Below are positions 54,365-64,000 of a stretch of 64,000 bases of DNA, in pieces. Both the position numbers and the translations under genes were made by a program. Source of the DNA: Ostreococcus mediterraneus. Taxonomy: Eukaryota; Chlorophyta; Mamiellophyceae; Mamiellales; Bathycoccaceae. The notes below the pieces were generated by a model. The model was not told the origin of the DNA and searched no databases. It saw only the letters and a list, made by a program, of their open reading frames with translations. Where the stretch lies: contig WMKK01000006.1 in NCBI GenBank assembly GCA_012295225.1, positions 434,001 to 498,000 of the forward strand. Direction: 5' to 3'. The number at the start of each line of letters is the position of its first letter. The first letter of the stretch is position 1.

Positions 54365-56578
54365 CTAAGCGTTGAAGAAATCTGCCGCACCAGGGCGGCG
54401 GCGTTGTTGACCTTGTGGTTGCTGTTGCTGCTGCCTTTGTTGCGCGTCAATGAGGGCTTGTAAATCAGCACCCGCGAACGTCGGCGGCGGAGGCGGAGGC
54501 ACTTGGGTGAAATGTTGTTGCGGCGGCGGCGGCGGCGGCACGTTCCGCAAAGGCGGCGGTGGTGGCACATTCGTGTGCGCGACGTGCTGTGCTTGGTACA
54601 AGTACTGATTGTGTGCCGGTGGAGGCGGCGGCACGGCGGTGGATGGATCGTCCGTCGGTTGGTAATCTTCGTCTTCATCCTCCGCCGGGCGTTTGGCAGC
54701 GCGCGGTTGAATTTCCTTTACGTTTGGCCCGGTACCGCGCGGGTGAATGACGACGCCGAGCATGCCATCAGATGGCATGGTTTGACCAGGTTCTAAAGGT
54801 ACGTAGTGAAGCACTTTTTCTGCGTTCGAGCCTCGCGGGACCAAGTAGAATTCACCACCGAGCGTCGTCTGCGCGAGTCCAGCGCGTTTGCGTTCGCGAT
54901 AATGTTTGATGAGCTTTTCCAACGCACGTGCGGCATCGTCGCCACCGCTTGGCGCGGCGGAGATATGCGCAAGTGTCACCGCTCTAGACGTCGAATTGTG
55001 GTGCACTTGCTTCGCGAACGACTGCACGGCTTTGTAATCTACGCGACCTTTGACGCTGACACTTTCTGAAAGCAAATCCGCGAGCGAAGCGCACTCGCCG
55101 CCGACGGGAATGACGCGCAAAAATTGATCCGGTAATCCGTGCACACTGACTTTTCCCTCCCAACCATCTATGGCAAGTGGTGTGACCTCTTCTTCCTGCT
55201 CTTCCTCAGCGTTTTCGTCGTCATCAGATGGCGCCGCGGCGGTTTCCGGTTCGTACTCGGCAACCTCTGGATCGTATTCCTCCTCGGCGACGAATTCAGG
55301 CTCTGGCTCGTACTCTGGTTCGTATTCTTCTTCTTCTTCTTCTTCTTCTTCTTCTTCTTCCTCCTCGACATCGCCCGAAGCATTACCACCATTTGCAAAG
55401 TCTTCAAAAGAAACGAACTCGTCGGGCTCGGGTTCAGGCTCGCGTTCAATCACTTCAGGCTCTGGCTCCGCGACGACGTCTTGGTCGTCTTTGTCGTCCT
55501 GGTCGTCGTCAACGATTTTGGCCTTCTTTTGAGGAGATTCAGACTCCATGCCCTTCTCAGCCGCGGCCAAGTCAACCGTCGACGCTGTTTCCACCGTCGG
55601 TTGCGGCAAATCCTTCTTGATTTCAACGTGCATCTCATTCTTCCCATCCTTTTTGACGACTAAATCCTCCAACGCCACCCCCGTCAAAAAAGCGTCCTCG
55701 CCGATGTTCTGCTCACGCTTCTTCCGCCATTCGATGAGTTCTTTGTTCGCCAACTCCGCAGGCGACATCATGACAAATCTCTGAGGCTTCAAATCATCCG
55801 CAAGCACGCGCGCGCGAAGTTGTGGATTGTGCGCATCCTTCAAATTGAACATCAACGAACGCGCCTTGGTACGGTACTCCTTACCCGCGTCGTTGGCGCA
55901 CGCCGCGAATAATGCCTCCTCCACCGCTTTCGCCACAACATCCGGCTCGCCATTCGACGCCTCCTCCCCGATCTCTTTCGTCTCCTTCACCGCGAGTTCT
56001 AACGCATCCCGTACGCTCGCCCGTACTTTATCTCGCACTTTTCGTTCCGCTTCGACGTCCTGTTCAGATTTCTCGACTGGCTTTCGCGTCCCGCTCGGCT
56101 TTCTCCCATGTCCCAGCGCTCGCCCTCGCATCATCGCCGCCGCGTGCTCCTCGTCCCTGTACACCGGCCACGACACTTCGTCGTCTAAAATCGCTTCTTC
56201 GAGATTGATATCCTCTTCTTCTCCCGTCTCTTCGTCTTCGCCCGGCGGGTACCACAGCGTCGCCGTGCGCGACTTGGCGTTGATTTCAACCACCTTTGCG
56301 TCGTACCACACCCCGGTCTCGGGCCACGCCACGGCGATATATTTCCCTGTATCATTCACAACCGCACGCACGTCGTCACGGGTCAGGTTCAACGCGTCGT
56401 CGCGCGCGTCCGGCGCATTAATTAATCAAAAGTCAACTCGAGCTCGCGTGTGGATTGTCACATGAAAATCGTCCACCGTCCGTCGCGCCGTCGCGCCGTC
56501 GCGTCGTCGTCGTCGTCGTCGCGCACCTCTCAACCGCGGGTTTATGTCATCCAGCGTCAACAGTCGCCTGGCGCGCAT
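54365..56578 (-). CDS. TFIIS central-domain and SPOC-domain protein (BYE1/PHF3-like)
   Basis: Exon 2 (56346-54365) has no ATG upstream of its first domain. A short first exon, 56578-56527, fits: donor GTGCGC, a CTGAC motif at about 56383-56387, a CAG acceptor at 56349-56347, and matching phase, giving MRARRLLTLDDINPRLRG joined to KYIAVAWPETGVWYDAKVVE, 677 residues in all. The order is a Tudor-like module (18-75), a TFIIS central-like helical domain (about 110-215), a Glu-rich spacer, a SPOC domain (about 405-545, WEGKVSVHGLPDQFLRVIPV to LGVVIHPRG), and a Pro-rich, Gln-rich tail. TFIIS-M plus SPOC is the architecture of BYE1, PHF3 and DIDO, which bind the Pol II C-terminal domain; the PHD finger usual in them is absent. 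A shorter alternative first exon (ATG near 56414, 47-base intron) is less likely. Confidence 0.72.
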
Positions 56579-56655
56579 TGTGTCGGCTCGACGCGCGCGC
56601 GGCGCGACACACAGTGCGGCGTCTCGGACGCTGCGACGCGGCATTCGCGCGCACG

Positions 56656-56981
56656 ATGGGGTTCTTCGCCACGTCCGCGGCGTTCGCGCTGCTCGAAGGG
56701 ATGTTCTACGCTTACGTGCAGTCATCGACGCCGCGTGAGCGACGATCGTACGTGTGCGCGCGAGCGGCGACGCGAGCGTTCGAGTCGATGTGAATCGAGT
56801 TGATGATTGATGTTCAGGTTCTTTGTGCGGCGTATCGCGAGACTGACGGTGGTGATGGTGCGGTGTGCGTAGGTTTTTACACGTGATGTTTGGAGCGAGC
56901 GTGTTTTGTTGTTGGTTCATGTGGGCGATCATTTACATGGCGCAGATGAACCCGTTGATTCGACCGGTGTTGAGCGATTGA
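56656..56981 (+). CDS. VHA-e: V-type proton ATPase subunit e (spliced, 68 residues)
   Basis: Two short exons, 56656-56753 and 56873-56981. The 119-base intron has donor GTGCGC, ACTGAC at about 56851-56856 and acceptor TAG. The product has two hydrophobic segments: [20 protein letters not shown] and, across the splice, [20 protein letters not shown] followed by [15 protein letters not shown]. The last block matches plant VHA-e ([24 protein letters not shown]), and total length fits the family (about 70-80). Subunit e is a small membrane subunit of the Vo sector that drives acidification of vacuoles and Golgi. The gene diverges from the SPOC gene with about 77 bases between proposed starts, very tight even here. 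It is too short and interrupted to appear as a single long reading frame. Confidence 0.82.
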
Positions 56982-57258
56982 GTCGAGCGCGCGAGAACGA
57001 GAGACGAGAGATAGAGACGCGTATCGTCGTGTTGACACGCAGTCGATGACATAGGACGTAGCAATAATGTAACTTTAGGACACACGTTGATGAACTTGGA
57101 GAGGGAGCGACGCACGACGTGTGCGTGAGCGTGGATTACAAGGCGTCGTCGCATTGTCGTGCGGCGACGCGAGCTTCTACATGAAATGGGGGTGGAATGA
57201 CTCTACAGCGGCGGATGCGTGATGTACATCGCCGTGCGCGAGCGCGAGTGGTACGCGA

Positions 57259-57999
<741 letters not shown>

Positions 58000-58391
58000 G
58001 GCGCCCGTGCGCGACGCGACGCTGTGGCGCCCGCGGCGCGCGCGAACGTCGTGTTGTGCTCGTCGCACGAACGCCGAATGTCCGAACGATCGCGTTCAAA
58101 TCCCGCGAGCTGTCGCGCGTCGTCGTTGGCGTCGCCGGACGTCAGTTTCGACCCGGTCGAGGTACGCGGCGGCGCGCGAACGACTGCGGCGCGATCGCTC
58201 GTTCGCTCGACGCGCATCGCGCGAGGCGCGGCGGCTACGCACGCGCGAAGACGCGCGGCGTTTGGGTGCGCGTTTGAATCTCGGCACGGTTTAAAACCCA
58301 CGGCGCGCGAGCGTCGCGCGCGTTCGCGAGACTGACGAGAACGTGCGTCGCGTCGCGCGTCACGTAGGTTTTTATATTTGTTTCGTGCATC
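58000..58391. promoter_or_regulatory. Divergent promoter region, RAB6 and RPA3
   Basis: About 390 GC-rich bases between the RAB6 start and the RPA3 start. Open frames of up to 140 codons cross it, but their Arg/Ala-rich translations carry no pattern. No specific element was recognised. Confidence 0.35.
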
Positions 58392-58715
58392 ATGGATGAC
58401 TCTGCGCCCGCGCCTCGCGTGAACGGGGAATTGCTCGGGAACTTTATCGGGAAGAAGGTGCTCTTGGTCGGCGAAGTCACGCCGGTGGATGGCGTCAAGG
58501 CGACGTTGAAGACTGGTGATGATAAGATGATCACCGTGAACCTTTCTGGTGATGGTTCTTTTGCGTCTAAGTTTGTTGAGTTCGAAGGCTCGGTGGATAG
58601 CGCGGATACGATTACGGAGAGCTCTCGCGCGGAGTTTGGCAATGATTTTGACATGTACACGTACAACGAATTGACCAAGCAGATTTCGGGCAAGTCGCGC
58701 GACTTGTTCTATTAG
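58392..58715 (+). CDS. RPA3: Replication protein A 14-kDa subunit
   Basis: A 107-residue single OB-fold protein matching RPA3, the small subunit of the trimeric single-strand DNA-binding complex needed for replication and repair. It reads APAPRVNGELLGNFIGKKVL then LVGEV at the N-terminus, has MITVNLSGDGSFASKFVEFE in the middle, and ends in a helix that would join the trimer core. Length (110-120) and the PRVNGELL..FIGKKV pattern fit well. Intronless. The start at 58392 (context ATCATGGAT) is the first ATG. Confidence 0.92.
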   Translation: MDDSAPAPRVNGELLGNFIGKKVLLVGEVTPVDGVKATLKTGDDKMITVNLSGDGSFASKFVEFEGSVDSADTITESSRAEFGNDFDMYTYNELTKQISGKSRDLFY

Positions 58716-58867
58716 ATCGCGTGACGCGATAAGATTGTGATAATCATACGTTTATATCGATGTTTTATCGTCGTAATCGCGCGATGTTTTGATTTCTTAC
58801 GATTGCGTCGCGACGTGAAATGTGGTGCGTTTTGCTTCATATTAATAAATGAGTGTGTGTTGTGTTT

Positions 58868-60280
58868 TTACTTATCTCCCGTCCACTCGAACTGCACACG
58901 GTCTCTTTCAAGCGCGGCGCGGACGATGGAGTTTACGCGCTCGCGCAATTCCTTACCGGGCAATCGGCTGATGACTTCAACGCCAAACCCGCTGACTAAG
59001 AGCGAGCGGGCGGTTTCCACGGACAAGCCGCGCGACTGAATATAAAACAACTCTTCTTCTTCCAAGTCGCTCACCGTACAACCGTGCGTGCACTTGACGT
59101 CATCTGCTATGATTTGCAAGTTTGGTTTAACGTTGACAGTCGCCTTGGGGACAAGAAGCAAGTTTCTAGACAACTGCTTGGCGTCGGTGCGCTGCGCAAA
59201 GCGGTTCACTTGGACGTTGCCGTCGAAAACGCCTTTGCCAGAGGAAGCGCTCACAATGCACTTGTGTACTTGGTTGCTCGTACCTTCCTCAAAGTCTAAC
59301 TGCAACTTGCTGTGTAAATCTAAAGTTTGCCCCGCACCAGCGAGGTTGAAGCATCCAAGCACGGTTTCCGTGCGCGGGCCGAGCTGCTTGATGCTCAAGT
59401 CGTGTCGCGCCGTCTTACCTCCGACGGAAATCTCATTCACTTCATACTTGGACTCTTCGGCTTGCGTCACGAGCGTTGTGCGCGTGTGCACGGCATTACG
59501 CCCATGGTTTTGCACGATGGAGTGTTTGAGCGACGCGCCCTTCTCGAGGACAATTTCGCACACTCCGTTTTGCCAATACGCCGACTCCCCTTGGCCCGCA
59601 AAATCTTCAACCACCGTCAATTCCGCATTTTCCTCCACCACAATCGTCATTCGCGGCGCCGACACGCGCATGACATCACCGCCCTTCGCACCAGTGGACA
59701 GAGTCGCCACATGAATCGGAATCGCACATTTCACCCCCGCCGGAGCCCGAATCACCAACGCGTCCTCCGCGCTCGCCGAGTTCATCGCCGAGAACACATT
59801 CCCCCGCACCGCGCTTTGTTCACCCATCACACGATCCGCCCCAATCACCGACGCCATACCAATAACAACTCCAGCTTTCGTCGCGCCCTCAATAGTCGAT
59901 TGCGCGCCATCCATAACGCCATCCACGAGCGCGCACGTCGCGCACGCCTCCCCGACCGTCAACCCGCGCGCGTCCACCCCACCCTCAGCTCTCGTCGAAA
60001 CAAACGCCTTCGCCCCAGTCAACGCCGCGAAATCCGTAAACCTATACTCCTCCATACGATTCGTCGGCGCTCGCGCGCTCGCCAGCGCCTTCACCTCGTC
60101 CGAATCCGCCAATAACGCCTTGCTCGCGCGCGCCTCCATGGCTTTGGCGATAAACCCATCATCGTGCGTCTTCGTCTTCGTCGCCTGCGCCGCGCACGCG
60201 CGTTTGGCGTCCACGGCGCGGCGTGTGCGTGGCAAACGCGCGTGTGTGCGAGATGGCGCCGTGCGGGCGACCGACGACAT
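58868..60280 (-). CDS. SUFD: Plastid FeS-cluster scaffold protein SufD
   Basis: A 470-residue protein of the SufB/SufD family, part of the plastid SUF system (SufBC2D) that assembles iron-sulfur clusters. A transit peptide of about 40 residues (MSSVARTAPSRTHARLPRTR) precedes the SufD domain, which has the N-terminal EEYRFTDFAAL and the beta-helix core SLKHSIVQNHGRNAVHTRTT, DLHSKLQLDFEEGTSNQVHK, GVFDGNVQVNRFAQRTDAKQ and ADDVKCTHGCTVSDL. The conserved His in CTHG, which helps form the cluster with SufB, is present. The C-terminus FYIQSRGLSVETARSLLVSG is typical. Intronless; stop 152 bases from the RPA3 stop. Confidence 0.93.
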   Translation of the reverse strand: MSSVARTAPSRTHARLPRTRRAVDAKRACAAQATKTKTHDDGFIAKAMEARASKALLADSDEVKALASARAPTNRMEEYRFTDFAALTGAKAFVSTRAEGGVDARGLTVGEACATCALVDGVMDGAQSTIEGATKAGVVIGMASVIGADRVMGEQSAVRGNVFSAMNSASAEDALVIRAPAGVKCAIPIHVATLSTGAKGGDVMRVSAPRMTIVVEENAELTVVEDFAGQGESAYWQNGVCEIVLEKGASLKHSIVQNHGRNAVHTRTTLVTQAEESKYEVNEISVGGKTARHDLSIKQLGPRTETVLGCFNLAGAGQTLDLHSKLQLDFEEGTSNQVHKCIVSASSGKGVFDGNVQVNRFAQRTDAKQLSRNLLLVPKATVNVKPNLQIIADDVKCTHGCTVSDLEEEELFYIQSRGLSVETARSLLVSGFGVEVISRLPGKELRERVNSIVRAALERDRVQFEWTGDK

Positions 60281-60565
60281 CGCGACGTCGACGGTGTGGG
60301 CGCGTAATGCCGACGAAGGCGCCGTCGCCCCATGATGGACGCCGCCACGACCCTATCCATTTGGTTTTACTCGAGAAATCTCGGACACACGGAACGCATT
60401 GGAGGTCATTACATTCTATGAGCGTTATAAATAAATCAAACGGGACATCATACATAGAGGGTTCAGGAGCTTCAGTGGGCGATTGGGCGCTCGTGTCAGC
60501 ACGGTGCCTGGCGCGCCGCCCCGACGCCAGTGGTCGACGCGGCGCCCGACGACGCGCGGTGCTCG

Positions 60566-62185
60566 ATGGTGGTCACGCGCGCGGCGAGCGTCACGCGTGG
60601 GTTCACCACCGCGCCGTCGTCGAGCTCGATCTCGATCGACGACGACGCGAGCGCGAGCGCGAGCGCGAGCGCGGACGCCAACGGCGCGAGCGAGGCGGAG
60701 GCCGCCGCCGCGTGGGCGCGAAGTGGGTTGGCGAGCTTTCGCGACGGCGACGATGCGTTCGCGGCGAGCGCGAGTGCGATAGAACGCGCATCGAGTGCGT
60801 CTCCGCCCGGATTGCAGCGTCAAGGCAGCGCGAGCGGGTCCAAGGCGAGTCTGTTGAGCGCTGGTTTGCGAAGGATTGATTCTGGGTTGTTGATTGATCG
60901 GGACGCCGACGCGAAGAGAAAACTCTCGCCAGAGGACTTTGATATATTAAAATTAGTCGGACAAGGGGCGTTTGGGAAAGTATTTCAAGTGCGTAAGAAG
61001 GATTCAGGGGCGATTTATGCGATGAAGGTGATGAAGAAGGATAGGATTATTGAAAAGGACCAAGCAGAGTACACGCGCGCCGAGCGGGATATTCTCACGG
61101 CGGTGACTCATCCTTTCGTTGTATCGATGCGGTATTCGTTCCAGACCGCGTCGAAGTTGTATTTAATTTTGGACTTTATCAACGGTGGGCACTTATTCTT
61201 TTTATTGTACAATCAAGGCACTTTTGGTAACGAATTGACAAAGTTTTACTTGAGCGAAATTTGTCTCGCCATCGGTCACTTGCATGGGTTGAATATTATG
61301 CATCGCGATTTAAAGCCGGAAAATATTCTGGTTGACATCGAAGGGCACGTGAAAATCACCGACTTTGGCTTGGCGAAAAGAATTGAAGAAGACAAGCGAA
61401 ATAACTCCCTCGCTGGGTCGATTGATTACATGGCGCCTGAGATTTTAAACGCCAAGGGGCACGGCAAGACGGCGGATTGGTGGTCCGTCGGTGTATTGAT
61501 GTTTGAAATGCTCGCTGGTACGTTACCATTCAAGGGTAAAAACAAGCAACTCGTACAAAAAGCAATTTGTAGCGACAAAGTCAAGGTACCAAACTACTTT
61601 CTTCCTGATGCCGTGGGGTTGATTAAGGGCTTACTCACCAAGGAGCCGACGGTGCGTCTCGGCCACGGCGCGAATGGCACGGCGGATGTCAAAGGACACA
61701 AGTACTTTAAAGGGGTAGATTGGGCCAAGATTGAAGCCAAGGCGATTCCTCCACCCTACAAACCCGATGTACAAGGCAAAAACTGCACCGCGAATTTTGA
61801 CGCGAGATGGACGGATGTCCCAGCCGTGGATTCCGTCGCCGCGACGCCCGTGTCGGGCGACCAACAAAAATTCATGGGTTTCACTTTTGTGTCGTCATTT
61901 ATGGAAGAAGCCATGGCCAAGCTCGAAGTGAAGACAACGTCATCACCGGCGCGAGGTAAACATGCCGACGTCGACGATGAAGACGCCGATAGCGCGAGTG
62001 CAACGACGCGCGAGCAAAGCGAAGACGAATTGGAGTTTTCCGAGGATGAGGACAAACATCGGGACTCGACGTCGCCGCGTCGCCCGCCTTCTGTCACCCT
62101 TCCTCCGCGTCCCATTCCATCTTCAAGCATCCACGGCGCATTGCGCCCTGACGCCCCGGCATTCATTCCACCGGGTCGTCGTTGA
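60566..62185 (+). CDS. AGC-family protein kinase, S6K-like
   Basis: A 539-residue Ser/Thr kinase. After an Ala/Ser/Asp-rich N-terminus (about 1-120) the kinase domain begins at about 125: FDILKLVGQGAFGKVFQVRK, AMKVMKK with the catalytic Lys, HRDLKPENILVDIEGHVKIT, DFGLAK, and WWSVGVLMFEMLAGTLPF. The C-terminal extension carries the turn motif (DSVAATPV) and the hydrophobic motif QQKFMGFTFVSSFM, the set seen in p70 S6 kinase and plant S6K, effectors of TOR signalling. The activation loop reads SLAGSIDYMAPEI: the usual GT(T/I/E)EYM Thr is a Ser. The frame is open to a GTG at 60530; the first ATG is 60566 (MVVTRAASV). The tail of about 110 residues is acidic then Pro-rich. Confidence 0.88.
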   Translation: MVVTRAASVTRGFTTAPSSSSISIDDDASASASASADANGASEAEAAAAWARSGLASFRDGDDAFAASASAIERASSASPPGLQRQGSASGSKASLLSAGLRRIDSGLLIDRDADAKRKLSPEDFDILKLVGQGAFGKVFQVRKKDSGAIYAMKVMKKDRIIEKDQAEYTRAERDILTAVTHPFVVSMRYSFQTASKLYLILDFINGGHLFFLLYNQGTFGNELTKFYLSEICLAIGHLHGLNIMHRDLKPENILVDIEGHVKITDFGLAKRIEEDKRNNSLAGSIDYMAPEILNAKGHGKTADWWSVGVLMFEMLAGTLPFKGKNKQLVQKAICSDKVKVPNYFLPDAVGLIKGLLTKEPTVRLGHGANGTADVKGHKYFKGVDWAKIEAKAIPPPYKPDVQGKNCTANFDARWTDVPAVDSVAATPVSGDQQKFMGFTFVSSFMEEAMAKLEVKTTSSPARGKHADVDDEDADSASATTREQSEDELEFSEDEDKHRDSTSPRRPPSVTLPPRPIPSSSIHGALRPDAPAFIPPGRR

Positions 62186-62325
62186 TTTTAGCGCGCGTAC
62201 ATCCGTAGCGTACGCGTTCACATTCTTTCGCACACACAGCTCTCTCGCGTGTAACTTTACATTTTTGCAACGCCACACATCGACGCGCGCGCGCATCTGC
62301 GCCCGGCACAACGTTTCGTACGCAT

Positions 62326-63018
62326 ATGGACGTCCTCGTGCACGTCGGTCTCGCACATTCGCGCGCGCGTGCGCCGGTGTCCGTGCGCCTGCCACTCGAC
62401 GCGACGTTTCGCGAACTCCACCGCGTCGCGTGCGACGCAGCGGGCGTGCCGTCTAGCGACTATCGCACGCATTATCGCGGCAAAGTGCGCGGTGACGACG
62501 AGACCATGGGGAGTGTCATCAAGGCATCGACCGCCAAGGTGGCGCTGCTGCCGAATCCGGCGTCCAAGGCGGACGCGAGGCGACGGTTGGAGGAGGAGCT
62601 CGAGGAGACGCGCGCGGAACGAGGCGAGCGATGGGCGCGCGACGCGCGACGTGGCGCGCCCGAGACGTCGTTCAACGCGCATGACGCCATGGATGATTGC
62701 GGTGTCGTCGAGCGAGGTGGTGGCGGCGAGAATGCGGCGATTGAGGCGTCGCGCGACGCCATCGCCGCGACGTACGAGACATCGCTCGCGTTCGCGGAAG
62801 ACGTCGCCGCGATCGAGCGCATTCGCGACGATGCGAGCGCACTCGGCGCAAAAGCGACGCAGCAAAAGTTGTTATTTTTGAATGAGCAGTGCGAGCGCGC
62901 GTTGCTCAAGCTCGATGCCGTGGAGTCGCACGGGTGCGCGGTCGTGCGCGCCGACAGGAAAGCGGCTGTCGGCGCGTTTAATGAATTGTGCGATCGAATC
63001 TCCGCGCTCAAGCGGTGA
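62326..63018 (+). CDS. BAG-domain co-chaperone with ubiquitin-like N-terminus
   Basis: A 230-residue protein. Residues 1-80 have a ubiquitin-like pattern (MDVLVHVGLA, SVRLPLDATFRELHRVACDA, SSDYRTHYRGKVRGDDETM), followed by a charged linker and a BAG domain at about 145-230: QQKLLFLNEQCERALLKLDA, VRADRKAAVGAFNELCDRIS. BAG proteins bind the Hsp70 ATPase domain and act as nucleotide exchange factors. The UBL-BAG layout is that of plant BAG1-4. The start at 62326 (context CATATGGAC) is the first ATG. Confidence 0.82.
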   Translation: MDVLVHVGLAHSRARAPVSVRLPLDATFRELHRVACDAAGVPSSDYRTHYRGKVRGDDETMGSVIKASTAKVALLPNPASKADARRRLEEELEETRAERGERWARDARRGAPETSFNAHDAMDDCGVVERGGGGENAAIEASRDAIAATYETSLAFAEDVAAIERIRDDASALGAKATQQKLLFLNEQCERALLKLDAVESHGCAVVRADRKAAVGAFNELCDRISALKR

Positions 63019-63163
63019 GCGCGATGCATAGAAACCAGACTCGTGTCGTTGTCTTTGATGTATAGGATATAGCTCACGAACGTTGCGCATTGCTGCTTGT
63101 GAATATATTGTTTGCATGTGTGTACAAAGCCAGGCTTCACTCTCGGGCGGGCGCGTCGCGGAC

Positions 63164-64000
63164 ATGGCGCGATCCCGCCGCGCCATCGCGTCCGACACCT
63201 CAAACGACGATGATGATGAAGAGTCCGCCGTCATTTCGTCGTCCCCTTCGCTCAAATGGGCGCCGGGGTCGAGTGGGAAGGACCAAAGAGCGCGCGCCAA
63301 AGCTATGAGAAATAGACAGCAGAACGCGCGACGAAACACGCAAGCGACGCCGGCGGCGGCGAGCTCGAGCGAAAACTCGCATTCGAAAGCGTCGAACACG
63401 CGTGCGAGCGAAGCTATGGCGATGCGAAAGTTGGTGCGCGTGCTCGACATCGCCAGCGGATGCGAAAACTGTGACGTGGTTGTTGAGCTCGCGTGCGGAG
63501 CCGTCGCGAGCGTCGACGAATTCACGTCGGGCGACAGCCGTTTAAAGGATATTGACGTCGTGCGCGATAATGATGGACGTTCTGTGTATTGGCGTCGCGA
63601 GCGGGGCGATGGGGACGAGGTGACGTCGTCTACGACGCGGGCGTTTTCTCGCGCCTTGAAGGTTTCAGCCGCTTTGGATGTGGACGCGTTCGACGCGCTT
63701 CCCCAGGAAGTTTGGGCGCGAATTTTTGAGGTTTCGTCGTTGCGAGACAGCGTAAAATTAGCGGCAACATGTAAATCGCTATTCGTGCTTTGGCACAGCG
63801 CGTACGTGCGTGATTGCCGCTATCAGTCGATGTTTGGTAGGCGCGCATCGGACGACGCCGCGGGCGCGGAACGCGAAATGATTATTTCATACGTCGCGAG
63901 CGAGCGCTGGTTCGACCGCGCGCACCTCGGTCAGGTTCAGCACGCTAAACCAAACGACTACGGCGTCGGTCCGAGTTTCGTTCGCGGAATGATTGCTGAC
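63164..64000 (+). CDS. F-box protein, 5' part (runs off window)
   Basis: An open frame of at least 279 codons continues past the right edge. It starts MARSRRAIASDTSNDDDEES and has a basic, Gln/Arg/Ser-rich stretch to about residue 95. A domain of about 80 residues follows (RKLVRVLDIASGCENCDVVV), then an F-box at about 185-225: FDALPQEVWARIFEVSSLRD, SVKLAATCKSLFVLWHSAYV, with the LPxEVxxxIF and CK.F..L spacing of the fold. F-box proteins recruit substrates to SCF ubiquitin ligases. The last visible residues (RAHLGQVQHAKPNDYGVGPS) may begin a substrate-binding repeat. The start ATG at 63164 has context GACATGGCG. Confidence 0.75.
   Translation, partial: MARSRRAIASDTSNDDDDEESAVISSSPSLKWAPGSSGKDQRARAKAMRNRQQNARRNTQATPAAASSSENSHSKASNTRASEAMAMRKLVRVLDIASGCENCDVVVELACGAVASVDEFTSGDSRLKDIDVVRDNDGRSVYWRRERGDGDEVTSSTTRAFSRALKVSAALDVDAFDALPQEVWARIFEVSSLRDSVKLAATCKSLFVLWHSAYVRDCRYQSMFGRRASDDAAGAEREMIISYVASERWFDRAHLGQVQHAKPNDYGVGPSFVRGMIAD

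Noticed and set aside
56347-56414. A 25-base first exon at 56414 with a 47-base intron for the SPOC gene
   Set aside because: It fits the phase, but the donor (GTTGAA) is unlike all others here and the intron is too short; the exon at 56578-56527 has a standard GTGCGC donor.

Overview
The window looks like a piece of nuclear chromosome from a picoplanktonic prasinophyte green alga (Mamiellophyceae), most likely Ostreococcus. The evidence is high GC, extreme gene packing (often 70 to 400 bp between genes), mostly intronless genes, and a prasinophyte-type Lhcp antenna gene. A chlorophyllide a oxygenase homologue that keeps only the Rieske centre, as known in Mamiellales, points the same way. 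Plant-type chloroplast genes (Cpn60 beta, PsbP-like, CHLM, SufD, RETICULATA-like, PYRR) are present. I recognise about 43 protein genes. Eight have introns that I could place with matching reading phase, and all eight carry a CTGAC branch-site-like motif near the 3' end. I saw no tRNA, rRNA, CRISPR, virus-like element or autonomous transposon.

Layout. 1-15 kb: 5' part of plastid chaperonin 60 beta (runs off the left edge), CFAP52/WDR16-like WD40 protein, a DDT/WHIM chromatin-remodelling accessory protein, PsbP-like protein, DEAD-box RNA helicase, diacylglycerol kinase, a one-domain Aha1/Hch1-like Hsp90 co-chaperone, and two unknown genes only 22 bp apart. 15-25 kb: Mediator MED14, a GT61 glycosyltransferase, a thylakoid-lumen-type protein, a fasciclin protein, Rieske-only CAO, a small spliced protein, and a LON-domain protein. 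25-34 kb: YCII-domain protein, a 1.1 kb gene-poor stretch with a 117-bp MITE-like element and a GATCGAGTGTC repeat tract, a RETICULATA-related envelope protein, PYRR riboflavin enzyme, APC8/CDC23, and Lhcp. 34-52 kb: BRCT protein, SANT/U-box protein, a small membrane protein, SMC6, aminoalcohol phosphotransferase, CHLM, POLD4, DPH2, a DUF3223-RGG protein, an atypical SDR, and NSE1. 52-64 kb: TRM61, a GGCT-like protein, a TFIIS-M/SPOC protein, V-ATPase subunit e, RAB6, RPA3, SufD, an S6K-like AGC kinase, a BAG-domain co-chaperone, and the 5' part of an F-box protein.

The genes are mostly unrelated housekeeping genes in an ordinary compact eukaryotic arrangement, not operons. Two functional threads stand out. 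One is chlorophyll and antenna biology: CAO, CHLM, Lhcp and PsbP-like. The other is genome maintenance: SMC6 and NSE1 of one complex, POLD4, RPA3 and a BRCT protein. The most interesting points are a well-conserved ciliary protein gene in a lineage without flagella, the CAO homologue that has lost its catalytic-iron histidines, an NSE1 with no RING domain, and the MITE-like element.
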